DNA from: Methanobacteriota archaeon
GTDB lineage: Archaea > Halobacteriota > Methanomicrobia > Methanomicrobiales > Methanomicrobiaceae
NCBI GenBank assembly: GCA_023396365.1
Contig: JAEWWL010000055.1
Location: 40,655 to 104,654 of the forward strand
Direction: 5' to 3'
Length of the DNA stretch: 64,000 nt
Shown here: positions 51,496-62,500 of the stretch, piece by piece
Numbering within the stretch: position 1 is the first letter of the stretch
How the letters are laid out: every line of letters begins with the position of its first letter
Position numbers and translations under genes: made by a program
The notes under the pieces: model-generated
The model's input: only the letters and a program-made list of their open reading frames with translations
Databases searched by the model: none
Told to the model about the DNA's origin: nothing

Positions 51496-54390
51496 ATGCG
51501 GTGTATTTACATAATTCTGGCTGTAGCTATGCTCTTATTTTTCTTTTTCATTCAGCCATCGGCCGGTTTTTGCAGCATTTCCGGTATGGATGAATTTTCT
51601 TTAATTAATGATTTACCTATTAGAAATACTGAATTTTCGAGGTTTTTGCTGTCATACAGCAATATTTCACATGAATATTTAATCATAAAAGATATTTTAA
51701 ATGAGAATCTTTTATTTTCATATGATAATAAAAGCAGTCAATATCTGGCCTGCAACAGAGAATCAGGAATAAGTCTGGCGGGAGATAAATCAGGGCTTGT
51801 AATTATAAATACATCTTATGGCTCTTTTTCATTGTGTCTTTGTGAAATGGGAAGAATTTCACATACATCTATACCTGATTTTCCAAAAGCCGGTATATCC
51901 GGACAGACTCTTGTTTTCTCACATTCCGGATATTCCGAGTGGTACAAAAATACGAATTCAGGGATTGAGCATGGCATGATAATTTTTGACAAACCTGAAG
52001 GTGACGGAAATCTTTTAGCAGGATTCCAGTTGTCAGGTGATTTCTTTTTGGCTTTGAATGGAGACAATATTTATCTTTTAAATGAAAATGGCTGCATCTG
52101 TGAGTATTCGGGAATGTATGCCTTTGACTTAACCGGAAAAAAACTTCCATCCCGACTCTTTATTGAAGAGAATAAAATTTTCTGGGAGATTGATGATTCT
52201 TCTGCAGTCTACCCGGTTTATGTTGATCCATCACTTAAAGAAGTACATACAGAATACGGGGAAAAAAATAATGATTATTTGGGTTATTCTGTATCTGTCT
52301 CAGGCAATTATTCTGCAGCGTGTGTAAATGGCTATGGAAATTCATCCTCCGGGGATAATGGAGCTGTCTGCTTTTACGAATTGGACAGTAACGGCTTATG
52401 GGTATTAAAAGATATAAAAACCGGTTTGGCAGTGGGTGATAAATTTGGCAATTCTCTCTCTGTCTCCGGGAAATATGCTGTAATTGGGGCCGATTGCAAT
52501 TCAAGTGGGGGCCACACAGATGCAGGTGCTGCTTATTTTTATGAGAGGAATGAAAACGGTTACTGGATATTAAAGGATATTAAAACGGGTGTTGCGGCAA
52601 ATGATAATTTTGGCAATTCTGTCTCATTATCAGGTGATTATGCAGTAATCGGAGCGCCCGACAGAGGCGCCTATTTTTATGAACATGACGGCAGCGGAGG
52701 CTGGGTGCTAAAGGAGACAAAATCCGCTTCAAATGCGATTTATTATTATGGTAATTCCGTTTCTGTCTCCGGAAATCTTGCCGTTGTTGGTGCTCGTGGC
52801 AACTTATCATCTCCTGGTGCTGTATACTTCTATGAACATAAAAGCAGTGGAAACTGGAGTTTAAAGGATATAAAATACGGTTTTTCAGCTTATGACTGGT
52901 TTGGCAATTCGGTTCATATCTCAGGCAGCAATGCTCTCGTGGGGGCGTGCATGAATTTATCTGCTCAGGGGACTGTTTATTTCTATCAATGCAATGAATA
53001 TGGCAACTGGATATTAAAAGATGCAAAATCCGGTGCAAAGGCCTCTGATCACTTTGGATGTTCTGTATCTTTATCCGGTAATAATGCTATTATTGGAGCA
53101 TATTATGGTTTATCAAATACTGGTGCCGCTTATTTTTATGAAAGTATAGAGAATGGATCATGGATTTTAAAGGATGTGAAATCCGGTGTTTCAGCAAATG
53201 ATCAATTTGGTCATTCTGTTTCTATCTCAAATGATAACACTCTGGTTGGAGCACCCTATAGTTTGAATGGCAATGGTACTGTAAAGTTTTATAAATTAAA
53301 TTATAACGCTTCATATGACTCTTTAAATCCGTCATATGCTGTGAATAGTGGTCTTGTATCTGTTGAGATTAATGGTTCGGATTTCTATGAAACGGCATCA
53401 GTAAAGCCTGTTGTTAAGCTTTCAAAAACCGGTGAATCCGATATTTTTGCAACCAGTGTTTTTGTTAAAAACAGCAGGCAGATAGACTGCACCTTTGATA
53501 TAACAGGCTCAAAGGCAGGAGTCTGGAACCTTTTTATAATAAATCCTGATGGTAAGAGTGCTGAAGGAAAAGATGCATTTGAAATAAAGTCGGCTGAATC
53601 ATCAGGTGGTGCGCCGCTGTCAGACAATCTGCCATCAGATGGAGGTTTTAACAAAGATACCGGTGTAGGGACATCTTATAATATAAATTCAGGTGAATCT
53701 TCAACATTCATATTTGTGGATAAAGGTGCGGTTTATGAGCTTTCTCTTGCAGCAAAAAATGTTATCCCAAAACTGATGGTAACTGTAAAAAAACAGGGAT
53801 ATCTTCCATCATCCATTAATCCGCCTGAAAAAGAAGTTTATGAATATGAAGAAGTGACTCTGTACTACGCTGATAAATCAGAAATTTCCGGCTGTTCTTT
53901 TAAATTCAGGGTTGGTAAGAATTGGATGGACTCTCACGGGTATGAGTCCTGTGATATAACAATGATTTATTACAATAAAGAGGAAGGGAGATGGCATTCG
54001 GCTGAAACAGTATATCTCGGAGAATATGGGGGGTATTACTCTTATTCAGCCAATGCGCCCCTGTTTTCATGGTTTGCAATTGCTGCAGATAATGAGAATA
54101 AAGTGTTGTCTGATAATTTTAATTCCATCGCGAGTACAACAGCTGAACAGGATGCTTTGACAGACAGCAAAGATACATTAAATGAGGTCTCAAAATCAGG
54201 TTTGGATTCAGAATTTTTTGTAATTCATGAGTCTGATATTATATCAGAGGATGACTCTGCAAAATCACAGCCTGACAAGCCATTTATTGTTCCGTTAATC
54301 ATCTCCTCGTTTGCAATTTTATTGACTGCGGCAGTTGTACTGGGAAAGAAAAAAGAGGAGTATCCTGACTGGTGGGATAAGAAATTCTAA
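51496..54390 (+). CDS. Surface protein with seven propeller repeats, IPT-like and PGF-pre-PGF domains
   Basis: A 964-residue exported protein. It has a signal peptide (residues 1-24, ILAVAMLLFFFFI), a 220-residue N-terminal domain, and seven ~52-residue repeats (about 255-600) that each contain a form of DxFGNSVSVSG, an AVIGA-like strand and GAAYFYE, as in FG-GAP-type beta propellers. An IPT/TIG-like Ig fold follows (about 610-700), then a domain matching PGF-pre-PGF of archaeal surface proteins (about 725-865), a Ser/Asp-rich stretch and one C-terminal membrane helix (IVPLIISSFAILLTAAVVL) with a KKKEEY tail. It is expected to sit on the outer face of the cell membrane. Ligand unknown. Own promoter. 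Confidence 0.92.
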   Translation: MRCIYIILAVAMLLFFFFIQPSAGFCSISGMDEFSLINDLPIRNTEFSRFLLSYSNISHEYLIIKDILNENLLFSYDNKSSQYLACNRESGISLAGDKSGLVIINTSYGSFSLCLCEMGRISHTSIPDFPKAGISGQTLVFSHSGYSEWYKNTNSGIEHGMIIFDKPEGDGNLLAGFQLSGDFFLALNGDNIYLLNENGCICEYSGMYAFDLTGKKLPSRLFIEENKIFWEIDDSSAVYPVYVDPSLKEVHTEYGEKNNDYLGYSVSVSGNYSAACVNGYGNSSSGDNGAVCFYELDSNGLWVLKDIKTGLAVGDKFGNSLSVSGKYAVIGADCNSSGGHTDAGAAYFYERNENGYWILKDIKTGVAANDNFGNSVSLSGDYAVIGAPDRGAYFYEHDGSGGWVLKETKSASNAIYYYGNSVSVSGNLAVVGARGNLSSPGAVYFYEHKSSGNWSLKDIKYGFSAYDWFGNSVHISGSNALVGACMNLSAQGTVYFYQCNEYGNWILKDAKSGAKASDHFGCSVSLSGNNAIIGAYYGLSNTGAAYFYESIENGSWILKDVKSGVSANDQFGHSVSISNDNTLVGAPYSLNGNGTVKFYKLNYNASYDSLNPSYAVNSGLVSVEINGSDFYETASVKPVVKLSKTGESDIFATSVFVKNSRQIDCTFDITGSKAGVWNLFIINPDGKSAEGKDAFEIKSAESSGGAPLSDNLPSDGGFNKDTGVGTSYNINSGESSTFIFVDKGAVYELSLAAKNVIPKLMVTVKKQGYLPSSINPPEKEVYEYEEVTLYYADKSEISGCSFKFRVGKNWMDSHGYESCDITMIYYNKEEGRWHSAETVYLGEYGGYYSYSANAPLFSWFAIAADNENKVLSDNFNSIASTTAEQDALTDSKDTLNEVSKSGLDSEFFVIHESDIISEDDSAKSQPDKPFIVPLIISSFAILLTAAVVLGKKKEEYPDWWDKKF

Positions 54391-54483
54391 GAAAAGCACC
54401 GGATTTTTTTCTATTATTACATCTTGGATTTCCCGTGATGATTCCGAATGCTTTTAGAAGAATACCGATAAAACCTGATACCG

Positions 54484-55122
54484 ATGATAAATGCAGTCAT
54501 CCCGTTCCGGCCGTCAAATCCAAAGACAAGGCTTTCATGTATACTGGACCAGAAAGAGCGTGAAGAATTCGCTCTTGCAATGCTTGCCGATGTTATATCC
54601 GGTGTTTTATCTGCGGGATGCAAAGCAACACTTCTTAGTACATCCCCGATCAGTTCTGAAGGCTCTGATACAGTTGTGAAGGAGCTTGGACTAAACGAGG
54701 CCATTAATGAGTATTTTTCTGAAATAAGCGGGCCTGTTATGATAATTATGTCCGATATCCCTCTTTTAACAAAAGAATCAGTAATAAGGGTAATTTCAAC
54801 TGATAAGGATATGTCAATAGTTCCCGGAATCGGCGGAGGGACAAATGTGATATTTGTAAAAGACCCAAAACGGTTCAGAGCGGATTTTTATGGTGCAAGC
54901 TTTATTGATCACATGAATGTGGCTAAAAAGTATGGCCTTTCCGTGGAGGTCATTGATTCTTTCAGGCTTTCAACCGATATAGATGAAAAAGATGATCTTG
55001 TGGAAGTCCTTCTTCACGGATGCGGAAAAAGCAGGGAATATCTTAAAAATCTTGGAATATCAGTCTCTGTTGAAAAAGGCAGGGTTGGCATTCATCGCAG
55101 CACCCATGAAGAGGCACTCTGA
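54484..55122 (+). CDS. cofC: 2-phospho-L-lactate guanylyltransferase
   Basis: A 212-residue nucleotidyltransferase of the CofC family: AVIPFRPSNPKTRLSCIL at the N-terminus (GTP site), IMSDIPLLTK near residue 92, and GIGGGTNVIFV. It activates 2-phospholactate (or a related acid) with GTP for attachment to FO in F420 synthesis. Its last 63 bases overlap the 3' end of cofE, which runs the other way; both reading frames are needed for full-length proteins. Confidence 0.95.
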   Translation: MINAVIPFRPSNPKTRLSCILDQKEREEFALAMLADVISGVLSAGCKATLLSTSPISSEGSDTVVKELGLNEAINEYFSEISGPVMIIMSDIPLLTKESVIRVISTDKDMSIVPGIGGGTNVIFVKDPKRFRADFYGASFIDHMNVAKKYGLSVEVIDSFRLSTDIDEKDDLVEVLLHGCGKSREYLKNLGISVSVEKGRVGIHRSTHEEAL

Positions 55123-55848
55123 AGGATCAATAGACTCAACGCCTGTACTGTTGTCCATAAGATGTCCTGACATTCCACGAATTATTGCAACCGGTGTGCA
55201 TTCGTCAGACTCTCCCATTACAAGCTCGGCTGCCGATGCAAGGTTGTCGCCTGTTGCAATCCTTGTCACCTCAAGCTGATGGCCAAAGAGATCTTTTTTC
55301 CCTCTTTCATCTGCAACAGCGGCGATACCAAAACATCCTATTGCAACACCGGAGCATCCAAGCCTCATTGCATGAGTTCTTGAATCAATTACAAGCACTC
55401 CTGTTTTTTTACCTGTTTTTTTTAGTATTGTCTGATAAATTTTTTCAGCGCTTTTATCAGGATCTTTTGGAAGTGTTACAACACATCCTGGCGGTGCATT
55501 TGAAGCGTCAACACCGGCGTTTGGAAGGAGAGTTCCGTTTTTAATGCTCAGGAGAAAACCATGGATTCCCCCTGTTATCCTGTCGCTTTCATTGATAACC
55601 ACCTCTGCAAGCCTTGAATCAATATGATAGGTTATTTCATATTCAAGAGCTTTTTTTGAAGGTGTTACTTCTGAGAGCTTAATTACGGAGCCTTCTGTTG
55701 TTGCAAGGGCGCTTTCAGCAACAGCAATAATATCCCCGTCAAGGATGCCTCCTGCCTGTCCTGCGCATTCAATAATTTTCTCAGCCATATTGTCGCCAGG
55801 AGCCAGTATTCCTGTTTTAATTCCAAATACCTGAAAAAAGCCTGTCAT
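55060..55848 (-). CDS. cofE: Coenzyme F420:L-glutamate ligase
   Basis: A 262-residue CofE with the family features GIKTGILAPGDN, DIIAVAESALATTEGSVI, VIDSRTHAMRLGCSGVAIG and IATGDNLASAAELVMGE. It adds gamma-linked glutamates to F420-0 with GTP. It is the last gene of a four-gene operon glyA-folD-folP-cofE and starts inside the folP stop (TAATG). Its end overlaps that of cofC by 63 bases. Confidence 0.96.
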   Translation of the reverse strand: MTGFFQVFGIKTGILAPGDNMAEKIIECAGQAGGILDGDIIAVAESALATTEGSVIKLSEVTPSKKALEYEITYHIDSRLAEVVINESDRITGGIHGFLLSIKNGTLLPNAGVDASNAPPGCVVTLPKDPDKSAEKIYQTILKKTGKKTGVLVIDSRTHAMRLGCSGVAIGCFGIAAVADERGKKDLFGHQLEVTRIATGDNLASAAELVMGESDECTPVAIIRGMSGHLMDNSTGVESIDPSECLFMGAAMNANPAFFNRD

Positions 55849-56657
55849 TATAATCTGTTTAATTTTTCAAATACTCTGATTAAATCTTTTGTATGGGAGA
55901 CATCATGTGCCCTTACAATTGAGGCTCCTTTTTCCAGAAGAGAAAATGTCACTCCAAGTGTACCTGTAAGTCTTCCCTGAGGAGGCCTGTCGAGCAGATC
56001 ACCTATGAATGTCTTCCTTGAGACTGCGGCAAGGAGCGGCCTGTCAAGGCTTAAAAAATCTGAAAATCTTCTGCAAAGATCCCAGTCGTTTTCACACGTC
56101 CTGTCTGGCGTCCATTTGCCTATTGCAGGATCAAGAATATATTCACTGATTCCTGCTATCTCCGCTCTTTTAATTACTGTCTTTAAAGCCTTGTAAATTT
56201 CATCAAAGCCGACAGAGTCACCGGGATTTTTTGTTGTTGCCATCAATACTGCAGGAAGTCCGCTGTCTCCTGCAATCTTTGCAAATTCAGCATTGGCAAG
56301 ACCGTGGATGTCATTTATGCAGTGTATGTCATATCTGAGGCACTCTGAGAGAACCTGCGGATACATTGTATCGACTGATATTAAAATTCCGCTTCCTGAA
56401 AATTCTTTTAATGTATTTTTAAGTCTTTTTATTTCTTCTGATACAGATATGGGCGGTGAATTCGGTGCAGTGCTTCTTGCGCCGATGTCAATAATATCTG
56501 CACCTGCATCCTTTAATTCACAGGCTTTTTCAAAAATCTTTTCTGGGGGGGTATAGGATTCTGCAAAAAAAGATTCAGGGCTGCAGTTGATAACGCCCAT
56601 TAATCTTACAGGCGCGCTGCCTCCCACTTCAATATTTTTTATTCTACAGGTCTGCAT
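55848..56657 (-). CDS. folP: Dihydropteroate synthase
   Basis: A 269-residue pterin-binding enzyme. The DHPS signatures are visible: [12 protein letters not shown] (near residue 20), [13 protein letters not shown], and near the end RKTFIGDLL and VRAHDV. It condenses hydroxymethyldihydropterin diphosphate with p-aminobenzoate in folate synthesis. In methanogens the same fold can act on a methanopterin precursor, but the motif set here is that of a normal DHPS. I chose the ATG at 56657 (MQTCRIKN); the frame is open further upstream inside folD. It overlaps folD by 14 bases. Confidence 0.92.
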   Translation of the reverse strand: MQTCRIKNIEVGGSAPVRLMGVINCSPESFFAESYTPPEKIFEKACELKDAGADIIDIGARSTAPNSPPISVSEEIKRLKNTLKEFSGSGILISVDTMYPQVLSECLRYDIHCINDIHGLANAEFAKIAGDSGLPAVLMATTKNPGDSVGFDEIYKALKTVIKRAEIAGISEYILDPAIGKWTPDRTCENDWDLCRRFSDFLSLDRPLLAAVSRKTFIGDLLDRPPQGRLTGTLGVTFSLLEKGASIVRAHDVSHTKDLIRVFEKLNRL

Positions 56658-57480
56658 GCATTCTTGCTGACTTAAGGGTATTTTCCATAAGCGTTGCAAT
56701 TGTCATCGGCCCCACTCCTCCCGGAACAGGGGTGATTGCAGAGACTTTTTTATTTACTGATTCAAAATCGACGTCTCCGCAGAGTTTGTTGTTTTCGTCC
56801 TGGTTTATCCCGACATCTATTACAACAGCGCCGGATTTAACCATATCTGAGGTTACAAATTTTGCCTTTCCAATAGCGCTTACCAGGATGTCGGCACTTC
56901 TCATCTCTTCTTCGAGATTTTTTGTCCTTGAATGGCATACTGTTACGGTGGCATCGGCATTTATCAAAAGCGCAGCCATGGGCCTTCCAACATCAACTGA
57001 TCTCCCGACAACCACTGCTTTTTTTCCGGATATTTCAATTCCGTATTCAAAAAACAGTGTCATAATTCCGCCGGGAGTGCAGGGAACAAATTCAGGCATC
57101 CCTGAAAACAGTCTGCCTGAATTATATGGATGAAATCCGTCGACATCCTTATCTGGTGTCACAGCTTCAATTACCGCTTCTGTATCTATGTGTTTTGGAA
57201 GCGGAAGCTGAACAAGAATGCCATGCACAGAATTGTCTGCATTTAATTTTGAAATCTCTGACAAAACATCTTCTGTTTTTGAGCTTTCAGGAAGAACAAC
57301 CCCTGCTGATTTTATTCCAACCTGGTCGCATGCCTTATGCTTCATCCTGACATACATCTGCGATGCAGGGTCATCTCCAACTATTACAGTTGCAAGACAG
57401 GGAGTAAGGCCTGAGGCTTTAATCTCCTCTTTTACTAAGGCAAGCCTTTTTTCAGATATTTCTTTACCGTTTATTATCAT
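56644..57480 (-). CDS. folD: Methylenetetrahydrofolate dehydrogenase/cyclohydrolase
   Basis: A 278-residue bifunctional FolD. It has [27 protein letters not shown] with the catalytic Lys, the [10 protein letters not shown] segment, the NAD(P) motif [14 protein letters not shown] and [15 protein letters not shown] at the end. It interconverts methylene-, methenyl- and 10-formyl-tetrahydrofolate. The ATG overlaps the glyA stop by four bases. Its product feeds PurH. Confidence 0.97.
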   Translation of the reverse strand: MIINGKEISEKRLALVKEEIKASGLTPCLATVIVGDDPASQMYVRMKHKACDQVGIKSAGVVLPESSKTEDVLSEISKLNADNSVHGILVQLPLPKHIDTEAVIEAVTPDKDVDGFHPYNSGRLFSGMPEFVPCTPGGIMTLFFEYGIEISGKKAVVVGRSVDVGRPMAALLINADATVTVCHSRTKNLEEEMRSADILVSAIGKAKFVTSDMVKSGAVVIDVGINQDENNKLCGDVDFESVNKKVSAITPVPGGVGPMTIATLMENTLKSARMHADL

Positions 57481-58748
57481 GGGACTTCAGGATATAGCGG
57501 GAATTTTGATGCGAATTCGGTTACTTCCTGCTTTACTGCATTGATTTCTGTCTTTGAGCTTCTGTTTTTGCAGACATCCTTTAAGACTCTTGAGATCCAC
57601 AAAGCAACCTGCTCCATCTCTTTTTCCTTCATTCCGCGTGATGTGACGGCAGGTGTTCCGATGCGAAGGCCTGATGTTACAAACGGACTTAATTTTTCGC
57701 GCGGAATTGTGTTCTTATTAACTGTGATTCCTGCATCTCCAAGGTAGTTTTCAGCCTCAAGACCTGTTAAGTGATCTCCGTTGTTTGTAAGGTTTGTAAG
57801 GTCAAGAAGAATCAGGTGGTTGTCTGTTCCGCCGGATACAAGGTCAAAGCCTTCATCAATGAGGACTTTTGCCATCGCCTTTGAGTTTTTAATAATCTGC
57901 TTTGCGTAGTCCTTAAAGTCAGGTGTTAAGGCTTCCCTGAAGCATACTGCCTTTCCTGCGATTACGTGCATAAGTGGCCCGCCCTGCATTCCCGGAAAAA
58001 CCGACCTGTCGATGTCCTTTGCATACTCCCCGGAGCACATAATAGCGCCTCCGCGGGGTCCTCTTAATGTTTTGTGTGTTGTGGTTGTTGTAAAGTCGAC
58101 AACTCCAACTGATGTCGGGTGTTCGCCTGCTGCAACGAGGCCTGCGATATGTGCGATATCGGCAGTACATAATGCACCCGAATCTTCTGCAATATCCTTA
58201 AAAGCCTTGAAATCGATGGTTCTTGGGTATGCGCTTGCCCCGCAGACGATCATTTTCGGCCTTTCGTGCCTTGCCTGATCTGCAATCTGTGCATAGTCAA
58301 GCATCTCAGTCTCCTTGTCTACACCGTAGTGGGCGACTGAATACCATTTTCCTGTAATATTTACTGGTGAGCCGTGTGAGAGGTGCCCTCCCTGGGAGAG
58401 ATCCTGGCTCATAAGTTTGTCATTGTGCTGCATGAAAGCAAAATAGACTGCCTGGTTTGCCTGGCTTCCCGATACCGCCTGGACATTTGCATGCTCCGCG
58501 CCGAAAAGCTTACAGAGGCGTGTTCTTGCAAGGTTTTCAACCATGTCATGGAATTCACAGCCGCCATAGTATCTTTTGCCTGGGTAGCCTTCGGCATATT
58601 TATTGGTCATTATTGAGCCGACAGCTTCCAGGACGGCTTTACTTACTACATTTTCGGATGCTATGAGCTCTAATCCGTTAATCTGACGGAGGCGCTCCTT
58701 CTCTATTACATCATAGACTTCCGGGTCATAATCGGCCAGATAAGACAT
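57477..58748 (-). CDS. glyA: Serine hydroxymethyltransferase
   Basis: A 423-residue SHMT with [33 protein letters not shown], the PLP lysine in [15 protein letters not shown] (near residue 224) and [11 protein letters not shown]. It converts serine and a tetrahydropterin to glycine and the methylene form. Coupled to folD, it probably uses tetrahydrofolate; some archaeal SHMTs prefer tetrahydromethanopterin. The start at 58748 ([11 protein letters not shown]) fits the family; the open frame 20 codons upstream is not conserved in character. First gene of the operon. Confidence 0.97.
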   Translation of the reverse strand: MSYLADYDPEVYDVIEKERLRQINGLELIASENVVSKAVLEAVGSIMTNKYAEGYPGKRYYGGCEFHDMVENLARTRLCKLFGAEHANVQAVSGSQANQAVYFAFMQHNDKLMSQDLSQGGHLSHGSPVNITGKWYSVAHYGVDKETEMLDYAQIADQARHERPKMIVCGASAYPRTIDFKAFKDIAEDSGALCTADIAHIAGLVAAGEHPTSVGVVDFTTTTTHKTLRGPRGGAIMCSGEYAKDIDRSVFPGMQGGPLMHVIAGKAVCFREALTPDFKDYAKQIIKNSKAMAKVLIDEGFDLVSGGTDNHLILLDLTNLTNNGDHLTGLEAENYLGDAGITVNKNTIPREKLSPFVTSGLRIGTPAVTSRGMKEKEMEQVALWISRVLKDVCKNRSSKTEINAVKQEVTEFASKFPLYPEVP

Positions 58749-58921
58749 ATGCAGAAATGTTGGTTTTAAGCTGATTAAGTATTTTGGCAGTTGCAACCCC
58801 TCAGGCAAAAATAAACAACCCTTTTTATTGCTGGAAAAGGAAATATCTATGAAAGGCGCATTTCAGATAAGAATATTATTAAAGCAGGAAGATTACTTTT
58901 CATATATCCGGGGTATTATAT

Positions 58922-59506
58922 ATGGATCTTAAAGAGAGCGATGCCAGAATAAGAGATCTTGAGCATATAGTTGAAGAGAAGGAGCGGGAGATTCAGATGT
59001 TAAGAGACAGCATTCATGAATTCAACAACAGCAATCCTGTTGGAGAAGAGCGTGTTTTAAGAATTGAACGGGAACTTAAGGAAATTGACGGCCTTGTAAG
59101 AGGTCTTACCGCAGAGATGCTTGATTTAAAGGCATGCGTCCAGAAGCTTTCCAAATCACTGGACGAAAAACCCGTTGCAAGAAAATCCGATGAGATAAAA
59201 TCAAAAAGTTATCCTGTCGTGGAATCGCCAAAGATGGTTGCAGACAGAAAGTCAGTTGAAAAAGCACGTTCTGCATCACCTGAGGAGCCAAAAGAGGAGC
59301 AGCAGGAAGTTCTTATCATTCAGCCTGACGGGACTATGAGGCGTGAGGCCAAATTCGGCGAAGATATGATAATTGCAGATCACAGGAGCGGCCGCATAAG
59401 TGCAAACGGCTCACGCAGGCCTGGTGAAAGGGATCCTATCGACAGAAAACCCCTGATTTATGCAGATGATGATGATACTGTGGAAATTAAAAGAAAGAGA
59501 AAATAA
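58922..59506 (+). CDS. Coiled-coil protein encoded before smc
   Basis: A 194-residue protein, not recognised. The first ~80 residues form a strong coiled coil (DARIRDLEHIVEEKEREIQMLRDSIHEF; ERELKEIDGLVRGLTAEMLDLKACVQKL). The remainder is charged and probably disordered (KSDEIKSKSYPVVESPK, SPEEPKEEQQEV), ending with KRKRK. It is 29 bases before the TTG start of smc, in the same direction, so smc and scpA are likely read on the same transcript. A role with SMC is inferred from position. Confidence 0.8.
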   Translation: MDLKESDARIRDLEHIVEEKEREIQMLRDSIHEFNNSNPVGEERVLRIERELKEIDGLVRGLTAEMLDLKACVQKLSKSLDEKPVARKSDEIKSKSYPVVESPKMVADRKSVEKARSASPEEPKEEQQEVLIIQPDGTMRREAKFGEDMIIADHRSGRISANGSRRPGERDPIDRKPLIYADDDDTVEIKRKRK

Positions 59507-59535
59507 TTTTTTAATTAATCAGGGGTAGCCGGCCA

Positions 59536-62500
59536 TTGTATATAACCGAACTGGAAATAGACAATTTTAAGTCTTTTGGCAAGAAGACCAAAATTCCATT
59601 TTATGAAGGTTTCACTGTCGTATCCGGACCGAATGGTTCGGGCAAAAGCAATATTATAGACAGTATTCTGTTTTGTCTTGCACTTTCAAGCGCAAGGGGG
59701 CTCAGGGCTGAAAAGCTGACTGATCTCATCAATTTAAACACAAACAAGAATACAGCCGAGGTTTCAATCACTTTTTCTGATGACACTAAAATAAGGCGCA
59801 AAATTAAAAGGACGCCGCATGGCTATTACAGCTACAATTACATCAATGATCGCGCGTGCAAGCAAGGTGATGTAATTGAATATCTCGCAAAATTCGGAAT
59901 AAAGGCTGAAGGCTACAATGTTGTAATGCAGGGGGACATCACCCAGATTACAGAGATGAGCGACCCGGAAAGGCGAAAAATAATTGATGAAATCGCAGGG
60001 GTTGCTGAATTTGACAAGAAAAAAGAGCAGTCTTTATCCGAGCTTGAGGTTGTGCGTGAGAGAATTGAACGCGAAGAGCTTTTGCTTGCCGAACTTCAAA
60101 AGCGCATTTACGAGCTTGAAAACGAAAGGGAACAGGCTTTAAAGTATATGGAGCTTTCAAAAAAGCTTGAACACCTGAAAAGCTGTCTTTCTGCTGCACG
60201 TCTGCGCGAGTCCGAACTTGAGCTTGAAGGATTGTCCGATCTTGAAAGTGAACAGGAAGAAAAATTAAAGCGGCTTCTTGTTCGCCGCAGTGAGATTGAA
60301 TTTGTCATCTCCGGGCTTCGTGAAAAGATAAAGGAGCTTGAAGCTGAGATAAACGAAAAGAGCGGAACAGAATATCTTTCCCTTTTATCAGAAATTGAAA
60401 GTGCCAAAGGACAAATTGCCTTTTCAAGACAGTCTATTGAAAAAATCCTGCAATCCAAAGAGACCAGAAAAGAGGCAATCCAGAAGAATTTCCTTGATTA
60501 TAAACGTGCTGAAGCAAGAATAAATGAATTTACAGAAAAAATCCGAGATCTTTCAATTGACAGGTCCAATCTTAATATGGAGGTTTCAGGAGTACGCTCT
60601 GAAATTGAAAAGGTAAAAGCAGTACTTGATGATAAGAGCAGTGCTGTTGAAGGCGCCAAGGAAAAAATTTTTGAACTTATCAATTCTCTTGAGGAGAAGA
60701 AAACCAATAGATCAGAGATTCTTCGGGAGCAGGATGTTTTAATTGAAAAAAGCCGCATGAGGACTGAGGAAAAAGAGCGTATTGAATCAAGGATAAAGCA
60801 GATTGTGGCCGAGATTGAGGAAAAATCCGGGCAAGTTGATGAGCACAGAAGGCTTGTTGAATCACTGCAGGCAGAAAAAACGGTTCTTGAATCAGAACTC
60901 TCTAAAATTGAAGGAAAGCTTTTTGAAAATCGTTCGGCCCTTGAAAAGATAAAATCAGAGTTGAAATCAAAAGAAAGGGAGCTCATGCGCCTTGAGGCTC
61001 AGCAGCATGCTTCAGGAGGGCCGGGGGGGCGAGAAATGGAGGCAATTCTTGGTATGGACGGCGTTTTTGGAACAGTCGGCCAGATTGGAAAATCGCCTTC
61101 AGAGTATGCAGCCGCCCTTGACATTGCAGCGGGCGGCCGAATCAGAAATGTTGTCTGTGAAAGCGATAAGGTTGCAGCTGATGCAATCCGTTACTTAAAA
61201 GACAACCGGCTTGGGCGTGCAACATTTCTTCCATTAAACAAACTGCGTGCACAGGATCTTCCTCCGTTGAAAAATAAAAATGTAATCGATTATGCAGTAA
61301 ATCTTCTCGATTATGATCCTTTGTATGATGTTGTTTTCCGCTACATCTTTGGTGCAACTGTTGTCGTAAATGATCTTGAAACTGCAAGGACTATGATGGG
61401 TCAATACAGGATGGTAACACTTGCAGGCGATCTTGTGGAAAAAGCCGGGGCCATGACCGGAGGCTCTGTCCAGAAGAGGAGTGGCGGCTTTGGAGTTTCA
61501 GCAGATGATGAGATAGAAAAAATAAGAATTGCAATGTCTGAACTTTCATCGCAGGAGTCAGTAATTTCAGGTGCCATTACGGGATATGCAGCTGAAGCTG
61601 AGGAGAAAAGAAGCAGAAGAACCGGGATATCTGATCAGCTGTCCCGTATTGGATATATTCTTGATGAGAATGCCCGCCGCTTAAATGAACTGGAGAGCGA
61701 AAAATCTGAAATTCTGCTCCGCCGCGAGGAAATGTCCGGAGAGGTAAAATCCGGCTCGGAAAAATTGTCTGTTCTTGAGGAATCCTTAAAAAGCATTGGA
61801 AATGAAATTTCCACAATAACCAATGAGTCTGAAAAACTCAAAAAAGAGTTGTCAGATACTAAAATTCCGGAACTTTCGGAGCAGTATGAGGCACTTAGAA
61901 GAAAGCTTGAGGAGGATGAAAGACGGCTTAAAAACAAGGACTATGATATTGAAGACAGCCAGCGTGAGAGAGGTCATTTCAAAAAGCGTCTTTTGGAGAT
62001 GCAGGAAGAAAGGGAGAAGATTGAATCTGAAATAAAGGCTGCTGATGAGGAAGTATCTGTTCTGCAGGGTACAATTTCAGAAAATGAGATTCTTCTGACT
62101 GATCTTGAAAAGAGCCGCATAAGCTTTTCAGGTGAATTAAATGAACTTCAGAAAAAGCGTGATCAGGTTAATGAAGAAATATTTGCAGAGGAAAAACGGA
62201 TAATTGAAATCGACGGCGAAAGCGAGAGGGTGAAGCTTTCAACCGCATCAATTTCTGAGAGAAAGAATGTTCTTTTAGAAAATATTGCTGCATTAAAGGA
62301 AGAGGCCGGGGATGCAACAACAGATCTGCCTTTGTCTGAGATTGAGGGCAGTATAGAAAAGACTGAACGGGATATAAAAAAGATAGGCGCTGTCAATATG
62401 CTTGCTGTTGAGGAGTACGAGAGAACAAGCCGCAAGGTATCTGAGAGAACATCCAAAAAAGATGTTCTTTCAAAGGAGAGGGCTACTCTGATAGAGCGTA

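Noticed and set aside
52250..53310. Possible DNA repeat array or CRISPR-like spacing in the surface protein gene
   Set aside because: The ~155-base rhythm is from seven diverged protein repeats in one open frame; there are no exact direct repeats with unique spacers.
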